Shown piece by piece: positions 54,613 to 62,588 of a stretch of DNA of 64,000 bases (positions are counted from its first letter, which is position 1; each line of letters starts with the position of its first letter). The stretch is from assembly GCF_965139615.1 (NCBI RefSeq), contig NZ_CBCSIQ010000015.1, positions 37,193 to 101,192 on the forward strand. Reading direction: 5' to 3'. This DNA is from Kerstersia similis. Lineage in GTDB: Bacteria > Pseudomonadota > Gammaproteobacteria > Burkholderiales > Burkholderiaceae_B. The notes beneath the pieces are model-generated. The model was given only the letters and a program-made list of their open reading frames with translations, ran no database searches and was not told the origin of the DNA. The position numbers and the translations under genes are program-made.

Positions 54613-55845
54613 TCATTCTTCCAGTGGCCCCACGTTTTCAATCAGGACGGAGTAGAAGTTTTCCAGGAAAATCAAATGGCTGTTGGAGGGGTGCCAGTCC
54701 TGGCGGGTACTCAGTCCGATACGTCTTCCCGTGGAAGCGATGGAAATTGGCAGGGCGGTCAGCAAGCCTGCGCGCTCTTCGATGGTGATCTGCCGGCGTG
54801 ACAGGATCGCCAGGCGATCGCTGTCCAGCAGAATGGATCGGGTGAGCGACAGGGAAGACGTCTCGACCGCGACACGCGGCGCCAGATTGGTGCCAATGAA
54901 GATGGATTCAAGCGCTGCCCGTACGGGTGTGCCTGGTTTCTGCACTACCCATTCGTATTGCAGTAGTTCGGCAGCCTGGGCTGCGTGGCCATCCAGCGGG
55001 TGGCCTTTTCGGGCAATGATGGCATAGGGGTCGGTAAACAGCAGGCGCTCATGGACATCGTTGGCGGGCGAGGGGCGTCGCAAGGCGCCGATCAGTAAGT
55101 CGATTTCACCATTGCGCAGGGCTTTGAGCATGGTGGCGTAAACGCCTTCCTGCACTTCGAAGCGCAAGCCTGGCGCTTGAATAAGCGTACGGTTGATGGC
55201 CAGGCCCAGCAGCGAACTGCGAATCATGGGCAGTGTGCCGATCAGTATCTTGCCGTCGGGCTGCCCGGAAAGACTGCGGATTTCTTCTTCTGCGATGGCA
55301 ATTTCACGCAAAGCGATCTGCAGTCGGCGCGCCAGCTCGGCGCCGCTGTGGTTGACGTTGAGCCGGTTGCGCGCCTTGGAGAACACGGCATAGCCCAGAT
55401 TGTTTTCGATTTCCTTTGCCGCCCGGTGCATGGCGGAGACTGACACCCCTTCGTGGTGGGCGGCGAGCCAGAGCGAACCGTGATTGGCAACGCCGATCAA
55501 GGCGGCAATCTGGCTGACTGTCAGGCGGCCTGCCAGTGTTGCTGCCAGCTGTGCGCCAGGGGCAGCGGCACGTTCAGGTGCCTGCATGATTGCCGCATGA
55601 ATCTGACGGAAGAAGCGTTCACAGCGGCTATGCAGAATTTGCCCGGCCGGCGTGGGCAAACTGCCTTCCCGATGCCGTGACAGCAGCGCCGCACCGAAAT
55701 GGATTTCCAGTTTGGCGATGGCTTGCGTAATGGCGGGCTGGGCGACATGCATGGCGCCCGCCGCGGCATTGATGCTGCCCAGTTCACAGGTGGACATAAA
55801 CATCCGCAGATGTCTAAGGTTCGGTGTTTTTTCATCTGTTTTCAT
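54613..55845 (-). CDS. LysR-type transcriptional regulator with two tandem HTH domains
   Basis: A 410-residue protein, about 100 longer than usual for LysR regulators. The first winged helix-turn-helix covers about residues 9-70 (LRMFMSTCELGSINAAAGAMH, then QPAITQAIAKLE). The second covers about 107-172 (IGVANHGSLWLAAHHEGVSVS, then KEIENNLGYAVFSKARNRL). A linker joins them, and the effector-binding domain starts near residue 198 (GKILIGTLPMIRSSLLG). Both HTH units look intact. It is divergent from tctA, with 188 bases to the leader ORF and 265 to tctA, and has the oxidoreductase gene downstream on its own strand; it probably controls both. Effector unknown. Confidence 0.9.
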   Translation of the reverse strand: MKTDEKTPNLRHLRMFMSTCELGSINAAAGAMHVAQPAITQAIAKLEIHFGAALLSRHREGSLPTPAGQILHSRCERFFRQIHAAIMQAPERAAAPGAQLAATLAGRLTVSQIAALIGVANHGSLWLAAHHEGVSVSAMHRAAKEIENNLGYAVFSKARNRLNVNHSGAELARRLQIALREIAIAEEEIRSLSGQPDGKILIGTLPMIRSSLLGLAINRTLIQAPGLRFEVQEGVYATMLKALRNGEIDLLIGALRRPSPANDVHERLLFTDPYAIIARKGHPLDGHAAQAAELLQYEWVVQKPGTPVRAALESIFIGTNLAPRVAVETSSLSLTRSILLDSDRLAILSRRQITIEERAGLLTALPISIASTGRRIGLSTRQDWHPSNSHLIFLENFYSVLIENVGPLEE

Positions 55846-56033
55846 TAAATCTTATGTCCATGTGCGATGTTCCTATTATCTCCTCAAACGGCTTTTGGCA
55901 GACTATGTGCCACAATCAGTCGCCATAAAAGTGCTTTTTTTCAAGCATTAGCTATCGCTATCTGGTGAATGAGGCCAGGTGTCGCCAGGCATCAAACAAA
56001 TAAAAAAGATGGGTTCATTGCGGAGGAGCAAAG

Positions 56034-56108
56034 ATGTCATCATCAAATTCTTATCACGGTTCGGCGGTGCTTGGGTTCACCGGTCCTGATCGTTCCGGGG
56101 AGGAATAG
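56034..56108 (+). CDS. Short leader ORF coupled to tctA (24 residues)
   Basis: ATG 56034 has a strong ribosome site, GGAGGAG, five bases upstream. The frame runs 24 codons (MSSSNSYHG...) and ends in TAG at 56106-56108, two bases before the tctA ATG. The tctA ribosome site GGGGAGG lies inside its last codons. This arrangement fits a translated leader that couples or regulates tctA translation. No family is recognisable, and the peptide itself need not have a function. Confidence 0.5.
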   Translation: MSSSNSYHGSAVLGFTGPDRSGEE

Positions 56109-56110
56109 CC

Positions 56111-57607
56111 ATGTCATTCATCGCTGACGCCCTGGGCGTTATTTTTTCGCTGGCGGGCCTGGCAGCGCTGGTGGCGGGTACGGCGATAGGCATCGTCGTC
56201 GGTGCATTACCCGGCTTGGGGCCGTCCATCGGTATCAGTCTGCTGATTCCATTCACTTACAACATGTCCCCGGAAATCTCGATGTTGCTGCTGATTTCCC
56301 TGTACATGGCAGCAGAGTACGGCGGTTCGGTCAGTGCAATCCTGTTGTCAACGCCGGGGACGGCTGCTGCGGCAGCCACGACCATCGACGGCTTTGCCAT
56401 GACGCAGAAAGGCGAAGCCAACCGGGCGCTGGCGATTTCACTGTCGGCCTCGACCGTGGGGGGGCTGGTGGGTGGTTTGGCGCTGTTGTTTCTGGCTGCG
56501 CCCTTGTCCACGCTGGCGCTGCAGTTCGGTCCGGCCAGCTATTTTGCCGTCGGCCTGTTTGGCCTGACTTCGGTGGCAGCTTTGTCTGGTGGCTCGCTCA
56601 TCAAGGGGCTGCTGGGTGCAGCACTGGGCCTCATGCTGGCATTTGTCGGTATTGACCCCATCAGTGGTTTTCCGCGGTTCACCATGGGTGAAGTGGCGCT
56701 GTTCGAGGGGGTGCCGATGCTGGCGGCCTTGATAGGCCTGTTTGCGGTATCGGAAGCGCTGCTGCTGGCCGAAAACGCCATGCGCGAGCGCAAAAAGGTG
56801 GGGCGCGGTGCGGTCAAGAGCGTCATGCTGAGCCTGTCCGACTGGAAACATCTGATAGGCACGATGCTGCAAGGTTCGGTGATCGGTACCTTGCTGGGCA
56901 TTTTGCCGGGCGTTGGCGGCAATATTGCCTGTTGGGTCGCGCGGGATGTGGCGGTACGCCGCAACCCGGACTTGAAGTTTGGTGAGGGCGAAGGGCGTGG
57001 CGTGGCCGCACCGGAATCGTCCAATAACGCGACCGTCGGGGGTGCCATGGTGCCTTTGCTGTCGCTGGGCGTGCCGGGTTCGCCGACGACCGCCGTGATC
57101 GTGGGGGCGCTGGTAATGCATGGTTTGCGGCCCGGCCCGCAGCTGTTCAATGAGCAGCCGGTTCTGGTTTACAGCGTATTGCTGGGCCTGTTGTTGTCCA
57201 GTGTCGTGATGTTCATCGTCGGTTCGCTGGCCTTGCCCTGGCTGGCGCGGGTCGTGAACCTGTCTGACGCTGTGCTGGCAGCTGGCATCATTGTCTTTGC
57301 CATCCTGGGCGCGTACGCGTTGCGCAATCTGCAATTCGACATCTGGCTGACCTTGGGTTTTGGCGCTTTGGGTTATCTGATGAAAAAGCTGTCATTTCCA
57401 GTGGCGCCTGTCGTGCTGGCGATGGTACTGGGCTATATGGTCGAGTCCAACTTCCGGACGGCCCTGGTGAGCTCGCAAGGTTCCTATGACATTTTCATCA
57501 ACGAGCCGGTCAGTGCCGTATTCCTTGCCCTGAGCGTGCTGAGCATCGCATTGCCCTTGTGGCGCCATATGCGCCGACGCAAACACACTGATGCCGCGCA
57601 GTCATAA
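56111..57607 (+). CDS. tctA: Tripartite tricarboxylate transporter large membrane subunit TctA
   Basis: A 498-residue permease with about 11-12 membrane spans. Family signatures are GALPGLGPSIGISLLIPFTY, LLSTPGTAAAAATTIDGFAM, and GILPGVGGNIACWVARDVA followed by SNNATVGGAMVPLLSLGVPG. A strong ribosome site GGGGAGGAA precedes the ATG. It imports carboxylates together with the solute-binding TctC and small TctB. The gene order A-C-B differs from the usual C-B-A. Confidence 0.93.
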   Translation: MSFIADALGVIFSLAGLAALVAGTAIGIVVGALPGLGPSIGISLLIPFTYNMSPEISMLLLISLYMAAEYGGSVSAILLSTPGTAAAAATTIDGFAMTQKGEANRALAISLSASTVGGLVGGLALLFLAAPLSTLALQFGPASYFAVGLFGLTSVAALSGGSLIKGLLGAALGLMLAFVGIDPISGFPRFTMGEVALFEGVPMLAALIGLFAVSEALLLAENAMRERKKVGRGAVKSVMLSLSDWKHLIGTMLQGSVIGTLLGILPGVGGNIACWVARDVAVRRNPDLKFGEGEGRGVAAPESSNNATVGGAMVPLLSLGVPGSPTTAVIVGALVMHGLRPGPQLFNEQPVLVYSVLLGLLLSSVVMFIVGSLALPWLARVVNLSDAVLAAGIIVFAILGAYALRNLQFDIWLTLGFGALGYLMKKLSFPVAPVVLAMVLGYMVESNFRTALVSSQGSYDIFINEPVSAVFLALSVLSIALPLWRHMRRRKHTDAAQS

Positions 57608-57626
57608 CACTGGAAGGAGACATTCC

Positions 57627-58598
57627 ATGAAAAATACATTCACTCGTCGTACCCTGCTCAAGAGCCTGGCTGCCGCACCGCTGGTGCTGACCGTTTCCAA
57701 TGTGTTGGCGGCGGAATATCCTTCCAAACCCATCAACCTGATTGTCTGGTCCGGGGCTGGCGGTTCGCTGGACACCTACGGCCGCAAGCTGGCGGAGTTG
57801 CTTTCGCGCGAGATGGGCTGGACTGTCAATGTGCAGAATCGTCCCGGTGGCTCCGGCGCTGTCGGTGTGTCGGCCATCATGGCCCAACCGGCTGATGGCT
57901 ATAACATCCTGGTGCTGACAGGCACGCTGACTTTTGGCATAGCGCAAGGCCTGATTCCCTTCCCGCTGGATTCGATGCGCCTGGTGCGTGCCATGCAGGC
58001 TGAGCCATCGTCGCTGGCCGTGCGCAAGGACAGTCCCTTGCAAACGGTGCAGGATTTCGTTGATTACATGAAGGAACATCCCAACGGTTTGAAGGTGGGA
58101 GGTCATGCGCCTGCGGGGTTCCATCAGTACGTCTTGTTCCAGCTGATGCAGCAGGGAGGCTTCAAGAGTGGCTGGATTCCGCATGATGCGTCGGGCAAGA
58201 TACCGCTCGCCTTGCTGGGGGGGCATATCGACGTTGCTGTCATGACGCCATCCAGCGGGCTCGACCAGGTGCTCAATGGCGACATCCGTCTGTTGGGCGT
58301 GACCACCGAAGAGCGTTCAGCCTTTTTTCCTGAGGTTCCCACGTTCAAGGAGCAGGGCTTCGATATCGTCGATTCCATTTGGCGCGGGCTTGCCATCAAG
58401 AATGGCACGCCGGAGAACATCGTGGAAACGATTCAGGCCGCAGTGGACAGAGTAGAAGCCAGCCCGGACTGGCTGGCTTTTCAGGAGCGTGAAAAACAGG
58501 AGAACATCAATCTTGCGGAGCAAGGCTTTACGGAGATGGTCAGCGCGCAGATTGCTGGACAACGCGAATTCCTGAAGTCTATTGGCCTGATCAAATAA
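57627..58598 (+). CDS. tctC: Tripartite tricarboxylate transporter substrate-binding protein (TctC/Bug family)
   Basis: A 323-residue periplasmic binding protein. The Tat-type signal FTRRTLLKSLAAAPLVLTVS ends at VLAAEYP. The Bug-family core begins YPSKPINLIVWSGAGGSLD, with NRPGGSGAVGVSAIMAQPADGY, GGHIDVAVMTPSSGL and VPTFKEQGFDIV. Start ATG 57627 has GGAAGGAGA upstream. Bug proteins bind a wide range of carboxylates; the ligand is not predictable here. It is flanked by tctA and tctB. Confidence 0.92.
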   Translation: MKNTFTRRTLLKSLAAAPLVLTVSNVLAAEYPSKPINLIVWSGAGGSLDTYGRKLAELLSREMGWTVNVQNRPGGSGAVGVSAIMAQPADGYNILVLTGTLTFGIAQGLIPFPLDSMRLVRAMQAEPSSLAVRKDSPLQTVQDFVDYMKEHPNGLKVGGHAPAGFHQYVLFQLMQQGGFKSGWIPHDASGKIPLALLGGHIDVAVMTPSSGLDQVLNGDIRLLGVTTEERSAFFPEVPTFKEQGFDIVDSIWRGLAIKNGTPENIVETIQAAVDRVEASPDWLAFQEREKQENINLAEQGFTEMVSAQIAGQREFLKSIGLIK

Positions 58599-58658
58599 AG
58601 CAGCCCAATCAGCGGGCCGTCTGCTTGGCCCGCTGGTGCTGCTGCGATGGAGAATACG

Positions 58659-59087
58659 ATGTTATTTGTCCAGAAAATCGTGATGGGGGTGTTACTCCTT
58701 GCGTTCAGCCTGATGATTTACAGCGTGGCGCTGGGGATGCCGGATATTCGCAGCATGGGAGATGTCGGGGCTGCGTTTCTGCCTAAAGGTGTCGCCTTGT
58801 GCAGCGCTGTGCTGGCGCTGCTCTATCTCCTGATGGTGATACGCAAGCAGGATCCGGGCGGAGAACGGGTCAGCCTGAAAAGCCTGGCGCTGTTGCTGCT
58901 GTTTGTGGTCACCATCATGCTGGTACAGTGGCTGGGCTTGCCGGTGGCCTCGGGCTTGGGGGCGGCAGCGACAGTATTGTTGCTGGAGCGTGGTGGCCGC
59001 TGGGGCTCGGCGCTGGCCACTGGTGTGTTTTTCGGGCTGCTGACGCACTTCGGCTTTGGTGAGCTGCTGGGCGTACCGTTACCCTGA
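58659..59087 (+). CDS. tctB: Tripartite tricarboxylate transporter small membrane subunit TctB
   Basis: A 142-residue protein with four membrane spans (for example KIVMGVLLLAFSLMIYSVAL and LALLLLFVVTIMLVQWLGL). ATG 58659 is chosen because GGAGA lies five bases upstream; ATG 58647 would add four residues. The size, topology and position after tctC identify it rather than strong motifs. It completes the Tct transporter. Confidence 0.83.
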   Translation: MLFVQKIVMGVLLLAFSLMIYSVALGMPDIRSMGDVGAAFLPKGVALCSAVLALLYLLMVIRKQDPGGERVSLKSLALLLLFVVTIMLVQWLGLPVASGLGAAATVLLLERGGRWGSALATGVFFGLLTHFGFGELLGVPLP

Positions 59088-59211
59088 GCCATCCTCGGGC
59101 CTGTCAGGGTTCATGTGCAGACGGCCAGTACTGGCGGGGCAGGTACTGGCCGGGGCGAGGGTTCCCGCGCTATGCGGCATGGCCTGTGAGGCAACTATCT
59201 GCCGTTTGCGC

Positions 59212-59604
59212 TCATTTCATGCTGCCCATGTCGCGGTCGGCATCCGCACCTTCAAGCATTAGCGTGGTTTCCTCGATGCGAGCGAAGCGGCCGTCGGCAT
59301 TCATTTCCGCGAAGAGATATACCTCCTGCACAACGGTGGAACCGTCGCGCTTGATGATATGCACACGATGGCGATCCGCATAGCGCTTACCATCGCGCAG
59401 TTCGTCCAGTACCTCAATACGGGCCGATGCCACGACTGCGCGCAGCTTTGTCGCATGATGCGCGAAGGCGGCACGGTCATCCCATGTCCCGTTGGTGCGC
59501 TGACGGTAATCAATGCTGAAATGACGGTCCAGCACGTCTTCCAAGGGAATTTGCTGCTGGTTCAGGATGTCATCCAAAGCGGAATGGATATCGGTGGTTT
59601 GCAT
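59212..59604 (-). CDS. NTF2-like (SnoaL-type) small protein
   Basis: A 130-residue protein. The pattern of an N-terminal helix followed by strands (FSIDYRQRTNGTWDDRAAFAHHATKLRAVV, then HRVHIIKRDGSTVVQEVYLFAEM, then GRFARIEETTLML) fits the nuclear transport factor 2 fold. Such proteins are enzymes or binding proteins for small polar compounds; no function can be assigned. ATG 59604 gives MQTTDIHSALDD. It is divergent from the AraC-type gene, 100 bases apart. Confidence 0.75.
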   Translation of the reverse strand: MQTTDIHSALDDILNQQQIPLEDVLDRHFSIDYRQRTNGTWDDRAAFAHHATKLRAVVASARIEVLDELRDGKRYADRHRVHIIKRDGSTVVQEVYLFAEMNADGRFARIEETTLMLEGADADRDMGSMK

Positions 59605-59704
59605 AATGTTGGGTCCTGGTGGCGAATGGATGTCATCACTATAGGCAAGCCAGAATGGCGCATGTACGGTATAAAAGTCATTGAATACGTATTTCACGCC
59701 AAAT

Positions 59705-60484
59705 ATGTCCGATCCGATGATTCCCTTGGCGCAGGCCGCCGCCACTGAGGGCCCGCTGCTTCAGGCAGTGACCAAGCAGTCTCGCACCGAGCGGGTAACG
59801 CGCCGCCATCAGCATGCACGCGGCCAATTGCTGGGGGCAGCCCAGGGTTTGCTATCGGTGGATGCTGGAATCAGCCGCTGGGTCGTGCCCGCCACACATG
59901 CTGTCTGGATACCTCCAGATGTGCCGCATGGACTGCACTCGCACGGGCCGTTTGTCGGGTGGAGCGTCTATGTTGCGGCATCTGCCTGTGTGGATCTGCC
60001 CGAGGAACCCTATGTACTGGCTGTGTCGGGTTTGTTGCGCGAAGCAGTGGCGAGGGCTGCCATGTGGACGGGAAACGTGCTGGACGCGTCGCAGACTCGG
60101 CTGGCGGGCGTCATCCTTGACGAGATCCGTTCAGCCTTGCCGGCGGCCCTGGGCCTGCCCATGCCAGGCGATGCGCGACTGCTGAAGATCGCCCAAGCCT
60201 TGTCAGCGCGGCCGGATGATGGACGGCGGCTGGATGAGTGGGCCCGATGGGCGGGCATCGCGCCCCGGACGCTGACCCGCCGCTTCATTGCCGAGACGGG
60301 ATTTTCTTTCACGGAGTGGCGCCAGCGTGTGCGTTTGCTCAAGGCGCTGGAGTTGCTGGCGTCAGGCAAGCCGGTGACGGCGATTGCCTTGGACTTGGGC
60401 TATGACAACGTGAGCGCGTTCATTGCCGTGTTCCGCAGGGTCTTCGGCGTAACGCCAGGACGCTACCCGGCACTGACGGCCTGA
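59705..60484 (+). CDS. AraC-family transcriptional regulator with cupin-like N-terminus
   Basis: A 259-residue protein. The N-terminal part (about residues 20-110) resembles a cupin sensory domain (RHQHARGQLLGAAQGLL, then VWIPPDVPHGLHSHGPF, with histidines suited to metal or ligand binding). The C-terminal AraC domain (about 160-259) has two HTH motifs, with LDEWARWAGIAPRTLTRRFI and AIALDLGYDNVSAFIAVFRRVFGVTPGRY. It probably controls the divergent NTF2-like gene. Its effector is unknown. Confidence 0.9.
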   Translation: MSDPMIPLAQAAATEGPLLQAVTKQSRTERVTRRHQHARGQLLGAAQGLLSVDAGISRWVVPATHAVWIPPDVPHGLHSHGPFVGWSVYVAASACVDLPEEPYVLAVSGLLREAVARAAMWTGNVLDASQTRLAGVILDEIRSALPAALGLPMPGDARLLKIAQALSARPDDGRRLDEWARWAGIAPRTLTRRFIAETGFSFTEWRQRVRLLKALELLASGKPVTAIALDLGYDNVSAFIAVFRRVFGVTPGRYPALTA

Positions 60485-60493
60485 TGCAGCCTG

Positions 60494-60512
60494 CTGCGGC
60501 CTGCTGCCGCAG
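60494..60512. terminator. Hairpin between converging araC-type and Nudix genes
   Basis: CTGCGGC and GCCGCAG form a perfect seven-base stem with a five-base loop, ten bases after the AraC-type stop. No T-run follows, so its strength as a terminator is doubtful. Confidence 0.4.
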
Positions 60513-60547
60513 GTAGGGCACTCAGGCGCTGGGCGGGCGGCCGGCCG

Positions 60548-61021
60548 TCAGGTCAGCAAGCCCCGCTCACGCAGGATGGCGAACATCTTCAGGACACCCG
60601 GCACCTGGATGGGTTGCTGACGGTACTCGGGATAGGAGAAATAACGCGCGTCTCCGATTTCCTGGCTGGCATTGAACTGATCGTCCTGGGCATCGTACAA
60701 AAAGCAATCTTGCTCCATCACGACATTTGCAGCTTCTCCGTAGGCTGGCGCGGAGACATGGCAGAGGAACTGCAAGCGTCGCGTATCCAGTTTCAGGGAG
60801 AGTTCTTCCTCGATTTCGCGCAGCAGCGCCTGCTGCGCATTTTCTCCCGCATCTATTTTGCCGCCGGGCAGGTACCAGGCTTGTTTGTTGTTGCTGAAGG
60901 CCAGTAGCAGGCGCGGCGCCTGCACGACGACCAGGGCAGCGGTGGGCAGGGCGATGGCGGGGGGCGAGGCAGGGATGGAAAGGGGGCCGGAGGCAATATC
61001 CGGCCGCTGTGCGGTGGTCAT
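60548..61021 (-). CDS. Nudix hydrolase
   Basis: A 157-residue protein. The Nudix box begins GGKIDAGENAQQALLREIEE and fits GX5EX7REUXEE. The N-terminal strand region (ALVVVQAPRLLLAFSNNKQAWYLPGG) and DARYFSYPEY are typical of NUDIX proteins acting on nucleotides or their derivatives. ATG 61021 is used; a TTG four codons upstream is less likely. Substrate unknown. Confidence 0.9.
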   Translation of the reverse strand: MTTAQRPDIASGPLSIPASPPAIALPTAALVVVQAPRLLLAFSNNKQAWYLPGGKIDAGENAQQALLREIEEELSLKLDTRRLQFLCHVSAPAYGEAANVVMEQDCFLYDAQDDQFNASQEIGDARYFSYPEYRQQPIQVPGVLKMFAILRERGLLT

Positions 61022-61203
61022 ACTGGGCAGCAAACAAGAAATGGGTGTCGGCCTATTCTAGCCTGCATGAGCATATTCCCCCTGAAAGGGTGGGATGGCG
61101 CGCCCTGCTATGGGGGCTTGGGTGGCCTGGCGGCTGCGCCGCTTATTTTCAGTCAGCTAGACCACGAGCGTGAGGGCCATGGATGGCGATCTACACAGAA
61201 TGA

Positions 61204-62520
61204 TCAGTGCGCGTCAGCCGTATTTTTTCCGACCCGGTAATAGGTGGGTGGAGGGGTGCCGTTCACGGCGAAATCGCCGACCTGGCGCTCCCGGTACACG
61301 CGTGGATTGTGGGATGAAATGGTGCGCGCATTGCGCCAGTAGCGATCCAGGCCGGCCTGACGCAGCGTGGCGGAGGCGCCCAGCGCATCAAACAATTCCG
61401 TGCTGGCTTCCAGCACCAGCCGGGTCAGGACAGACACGGCCTGATCTACTTCCACATGGGCGAGGGCGGCCGCCTGCTCATGCGCGTCACTGCCATCCGT
61501 CCGCTGCAGGTGGGCATCGTGGCTGCGTTGTATGGCCTGCGCGGCATGCAGGGTCAGTGCGCCTGCGGTGTAGGCGGCGGCATGGGTGCGTCCGACCACT
61601 TGCAGGAGCTGCGGATCCTGGGCGGCGCTTGCACTATTGCCGTGGCTGTAGATCCTGTCGCGCTGGCGCAAACGCAGGGCGACATCGCCGGCCAGCGCGC
61701 GTCCGATGCCGGCCAGCGATGCCAGGTGTACCAGTTGATAGAACGGGACGGCGTAAGGAAAGCGGGTAGCTTCGGGTTTGATCCAGATGCGCTCGACGGC
61801 AACCTGATTGAAAATTGCCGTTCCGCTGGCCGTCAGTGCCTGGCCGAACCCATCCCAGTCATCTATGACCTCCACGCCAGGCGCATGGCGATCCACCTGC
61901 AGGTAATGCGTGTTGCCTGCATCATCCTGGGCGGCGACGGAGATCCAGTCTGCGAATAGCGAGCCCGTGGTGTAGAACTTGCGCCCATTCAGGCGCAGCT
62001 CGTTGGCATGAGTGCTCAGGCGTGTGGCAAAACTGCCGACTGGTGCTGGGCCGGCTTCGGAAAGCCCGGCACCGATCAGGTCTCCCTGGGCCAGTCTTTC
62101 CAGCCAGAAATCCCGCCAGTCAGAGGGGGCGGCGCTCAACACTTCCTCGGTGAACCCCAGGTGGGCGCGTAATGCGTTGACGACGTTGGTGTCAGCTGCT
62201 CCCAGTTCCACCAGCAGGCCGAACAGCTCAGGCAGTGAAGCGGCCGCGCCGCCTTGGGCGGCAGGCAGCCGCAAGCGCGTGAATCCTGCGGCGCGCAGCC
62301 AGCTGATTTCTTCGTGAGGCAGGCGGTGTTGCACATCGCGTTCGACGGCGCTGGCCCGAATGCGGGCAAATACAGGCCGCCAGGCTTGCGCCAGCGCTTC
62401 ATAGCGCTCACTGGGCGGGGTTCCCCACGCAGTGTAAGACGGTGGCAGGGCGGGGTTGGCGGCAGGTGGCGCGGACGATGCGGCAGCAGCGGGGGCGGGA
62501 TGTTCCAGAAGATCGGACAT
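61204..62520 (-). CDS. Acyl-CoA dehydrogenase-fold flavin monooxygenase, SfnB/DszC-like
   Basis: A 438-residue protein of the acyl-CoA dehydrogenase superfamily. It has an Ala/Pro-rich N-terminal extension, then RLPHEEISWLRAAGFTRLRLP, LAQGDLIGAGLSEAGPAP, LNGRKFYTTGSLFADWISV and SSHNPRVYRERQVGDFAVNG. The missing CoA-binding pattern and the segments listed fit the SfnB sulfur-acquisition group. Such enzymes take reduced flavin from a partner to oxidise organosulfur compounds. It follows an FMN-dependent monooxygenase gene by 68 bases on the same strand, suggesting a sulfur-scavenging operon. Confidence 0.82.
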   Translation of the reverse strand: MSDLLEHPAPAAAASSAPPAANPALPPSYTAWGTPPSERYEALAQAWRPVFARIRASAVERDVQHRLPHEEISWLRAAGFTRLRLPAAQGGAAASLPELFGLLVELGAADTNVVNALRAHLGFTEEVLSAAPSDWRDFWLERLAQGDLIGAGLSEAGPAPVGSFATRLSTHANELRLNGRKFYTTGSLFADWISVAAQDDAGNTHYLQVDRHAPGVEVIDDWDGFGQALTASGTAIFNQVAVERIWIKPEATRFPYAVPFYQLVHLASLAGIGRALAGDVALRLRQRDRIYSHGNSASAAQDPQLLQVVGRTHAAAYTAGALTLHAAQAIQRSHDAHLQRTDGSDAHEQAAALAHVEVDQAVSVLTRLVLEASTELFDALGASATLRQAGLDRYWRNARTISSHNPRVYRERQVGDFAVNGTPPPTYYRVGKNTADAH

Positions 62521-62588
62521 GGCGGTCTCGGATAGGGGAAGAAGGGAAGATGGACGGATGCAGCGCGAAGATCCGGCTGCTGGCACCA

